From: CAAGNP01 sp964611185
Lineage (GTDB): Bacteria > Bacteroidota > Bacteroidia > Bacteroidales > UBA932
DNA: 64,000 nt
Direction: 5' to 3'
Assembly (NCBI GenBank): GCA_964611185.1
Contig: CAZSXE010000001.1
Coordinates: forward strand, 62,001-126,000
A program made the translations under genes and the position numbers. Shown piece after piece: positions 62,645 to 64,000 of the stretch; positions within the stretch are counted from its first letter, which is position 1, and each line of letters starts with the position of its first letter. The notes under the pieces are model-generated. The model worked only from the letters and a program-made list of their open reading frames with translations. It had not been told where the DNA came from and did not search any database.

Positions 62645-64000
62645 CTATTTGGTCGATGAAGCGTTTCTAATGGCTGATTGAGCAGCTGCCAATCTTGCTA
62701 TGGGAACTCTGAATGGAGAGCAAGATACATAATTCATCCCCATTTTATGACAGAAATCAATACTTTCAGGGTCTCCTCCATGTTCGCCGCATATACCTAC
62801 TTTAAGTTTGGGATTTGTGGCGCGTCCACCATTTACCCCGATTTCAATCAATTTACCTACGGAATCCACATCCAAGGTCTGGAAAGGGTCAAAAGTAATA
62901 ATCTTATTATTCAGATAATCAGGCATAAACGAACCGATGTCGTCTCTTGAAAATCCATAAGTCATCTGAGTCAAATCGTTAGTACCGAAAGAGAAGAATT
63001 GGGCGACTTCTGCCATCTTGTCTGCAAGAAGAGCGGCTCTTGGTATTTCAATCATGGTTCCGAAAAGATATGAAATCTTTATCCCGAATTTTTCTTCGAT
63101 TTCAGTATGCGCTTTGTCGCAAATTTGCTTTAAGTATTTTAATTCATTGACTGAAATGGTAACAGGAATCATAATCTCAGGTTTGGGATTGAATTTCTCT
63201 TTTAACAATTCAGCAGTAGCGATAAAAATCGCTTTAAACTGCATATAGCTGATTTCAGGGAATGAGATACCGAGACGGACTCCGCGATGTCCCATCATAG
63301 GGTTCACCTCGTGTAGCATCTCACCGCGCTTGCGAACAGCATCTACGCTTATTCCGAGTTCGTTGGCAAGTTCAGTCTGCTTTTCGGGAGATTGGGGAAC
63401 AAATTCATGCAACGGCGGATCGAGAAGGCGGAATGTGACAGGCTTGCCGTCCATTACTTTCATTGTCCCTTTTGTAGCATCAATTATGTATGGTTCGAGC
63501 TCATTAAGAGCAATCTGACGCTCCTGAGCCGAAGTAGAAAGAATCATTTTACGCAATTTGGAAAGAGGAGCCTCAGAATGAGAACCATAGAACATGTGTT
63601 CAATACGGAACAACCCAATCCCTTCGGCGCCGAAATTCAATGCATTTTTGGCATCTTCAGGATTATCGGCATTAGTTCTTATTCCAAGCACGCGATATTT
63701 ATCAACCATATTCATATAGTCGATAAATAGCTTATTTTCAGAAGCATCCATGGTGGCAATAGGCTGGTCGTAAACAAAGCCTTTGCTTCCATTTAGAGAA
63801 AAAATATCTCCTTCTTTATAGCTCTTATTGCCTATAACCAACACTTTTTCCATCACTACCATGGGAGTTTTCTGACCTTTCAGCATCTTAGTAGTCTCAA
63901 CAGTGTTGAAATGAACAGCATCACACCCCACAATACAGCATTTTCCCCAGCCGCGGGCAACCAATGCAGCATGTGAAGTCATCCCTCCGCGAGCAGTCAA
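62645..64000 (-). CDS. ppdK: Pyruvate phosphate dikinase, C-terminal part
   Basis: The frame is open to the right edge; 452 residues are present, about the second half of a ~900-residue enzyme, and the codon at the edge is an internal Leu, so the true start lies outside. PPDK interconverts pyruvate, ATP and phosphate with PEP, AMP and pyrophosphate. The phosphohistidine swivelling domain is at the edge (TARGGMTSHAALVARG); the PEP/pyruvate barrel has GIGLFRIEHMF, MMGHRGVRLGI, MIEIPRAAL, FFSFGTNDLTQMTYGFSRDD and GICGEHGGDPES with the catalytic Cys. It is followed by a terminator. PPDK is common in anaerobic Bacteroidota, where it gives reversible PEP-pyruvate flux. Confidence 0.96.
   Translation of the reverse strand: MTARGGMTSHAALVARGWGKCCIVGCDAVHFNTVETTKMLKGQKTPMVVMEKVLVIGNKSYKEGDIFSLNGSKGFVYDQPIATMDASENKLFIDYMNMVDKYRVLGIRTNADNPEDAKNALNFGAEGIGLFRIEHMFYGSHSEAPLSKLRKMILSTSAQERQIALNELEPYIIDATKGTMKVMDGKPVTFRLLDPPLHEFVPQSPEKQTELANELGISVDAVRKRGEMLHEVNPMMGHRGVRLGISFPEISYMQFKAIFIATAELLKEKFNPKPEIMIPVTISVNELKYLKQICDKAHTEIEEKFGIKISYLFGTMIEIPRAALLADKMAEVAQFFSFGTNDLTQMTYGFSRDDIGSFMPDYLNNKIITFDPFQTLDVDSVGKLIEIGVNGGRATNPKLKVGICGEHGGDPESIDFCHKMGMNYVSCSPFRVPIARLAAAQSAIRNASSTK

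Noticed and set aside
1..64000. CRISPR arrays, insertion sequences, prophage or integrative element
   Set aside because: No regularly spaced repeats, transposase, integrase, or phage structural genes were seen in reading both strands.

Overview
The window is AT-rich DNA whose genes are typical of the phylum Bacteroidota, most likely the order Bacteroidales. The evidence is gene content (a P. gingivalis-type fimbrillin operon, DUF4301, DUF349, DUF368 and DUF6175-like proteins, exported PepC-like C1 peptidases) and promoters. At least ten intergenic regions carry the Bacteroidota -7 element TAnnTTTG, two of them with a perfect -33 TTTG at 19 bp (25142-25172 and 54178-54208). Shine-Dalgarno sequences are mostly absent. 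Family or genus cannot be fixed from the sequence alone. No insertion sequence, phage, integrase or CRISPR array was seen.

Layout. 1-6297 (minus) is a five-gene fimbrial operon: DUF3575, OmpA-like lipoprotein, fimbrillin, FimB/Mfa2-like anchor, and a distal lipoprotein with tandem Ig-like Big2 domains cut by the left edge. A 366-bp very AT-rich gap separates it from a divergent five-gene operon (6664-16689). That operon encodes an exported caspase-like protein, a barrel-like outer-membrane protein, two large lipoproteins built from shuffled LRR and FISUMP-like modules, and a DUF4384 protein. 16751-20599 holds two unequal ATP-grasp (D-Ala-D-Ala ligase-like) enzymes, a GNAT acetyltransferase and DUF4301. 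A divergent pair follows, a deoxyhypusine synthase-like gene and lysA-ffh-folD. Next is a self-contained ABC transporter/GntR/outer-membrane receptor operon with its own palindromic operator (25142-29674), then a Tat-exported DUF362 protein with a polyferredoxin membrane protein.

32191-48638 is mainly housekeeping: trmD, DUF349-yidC-yggS, surE-lpxB-dapF, gap, a two-TM sensor-like gene with trkH, a RecD-like helicase, a THUMP-like methyltransferase, a phosphohexomutase and pssA. pssA ends a queE-C1 peptidase-C1 peptidase-pssA unit. A ClpB without its N-terminal domain, a GC-rich unexplained stretch and tRNA-Arg(TCT) follow. The tRNA 3' end is part of a 21-bp hairpin. The right end carries AhpD-like, CAT-fold acyltransferase, DUF368 and small membrane protein genes, then a five-gene minus operon of uncharacterised exported proteins (57943-62551) and the C-terminal half of pyruvate phosphate dikinase.

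The best candidates for undescribed biology are the exported caspase/LRR/FISUMP operon, the ATP-grasp pair with GNAT, and the LPP20-like envelope operon at 57.9-62.6 kb. The last contains a clear internal paralogy and may be functionally related to the DUF4384 protein of the first.
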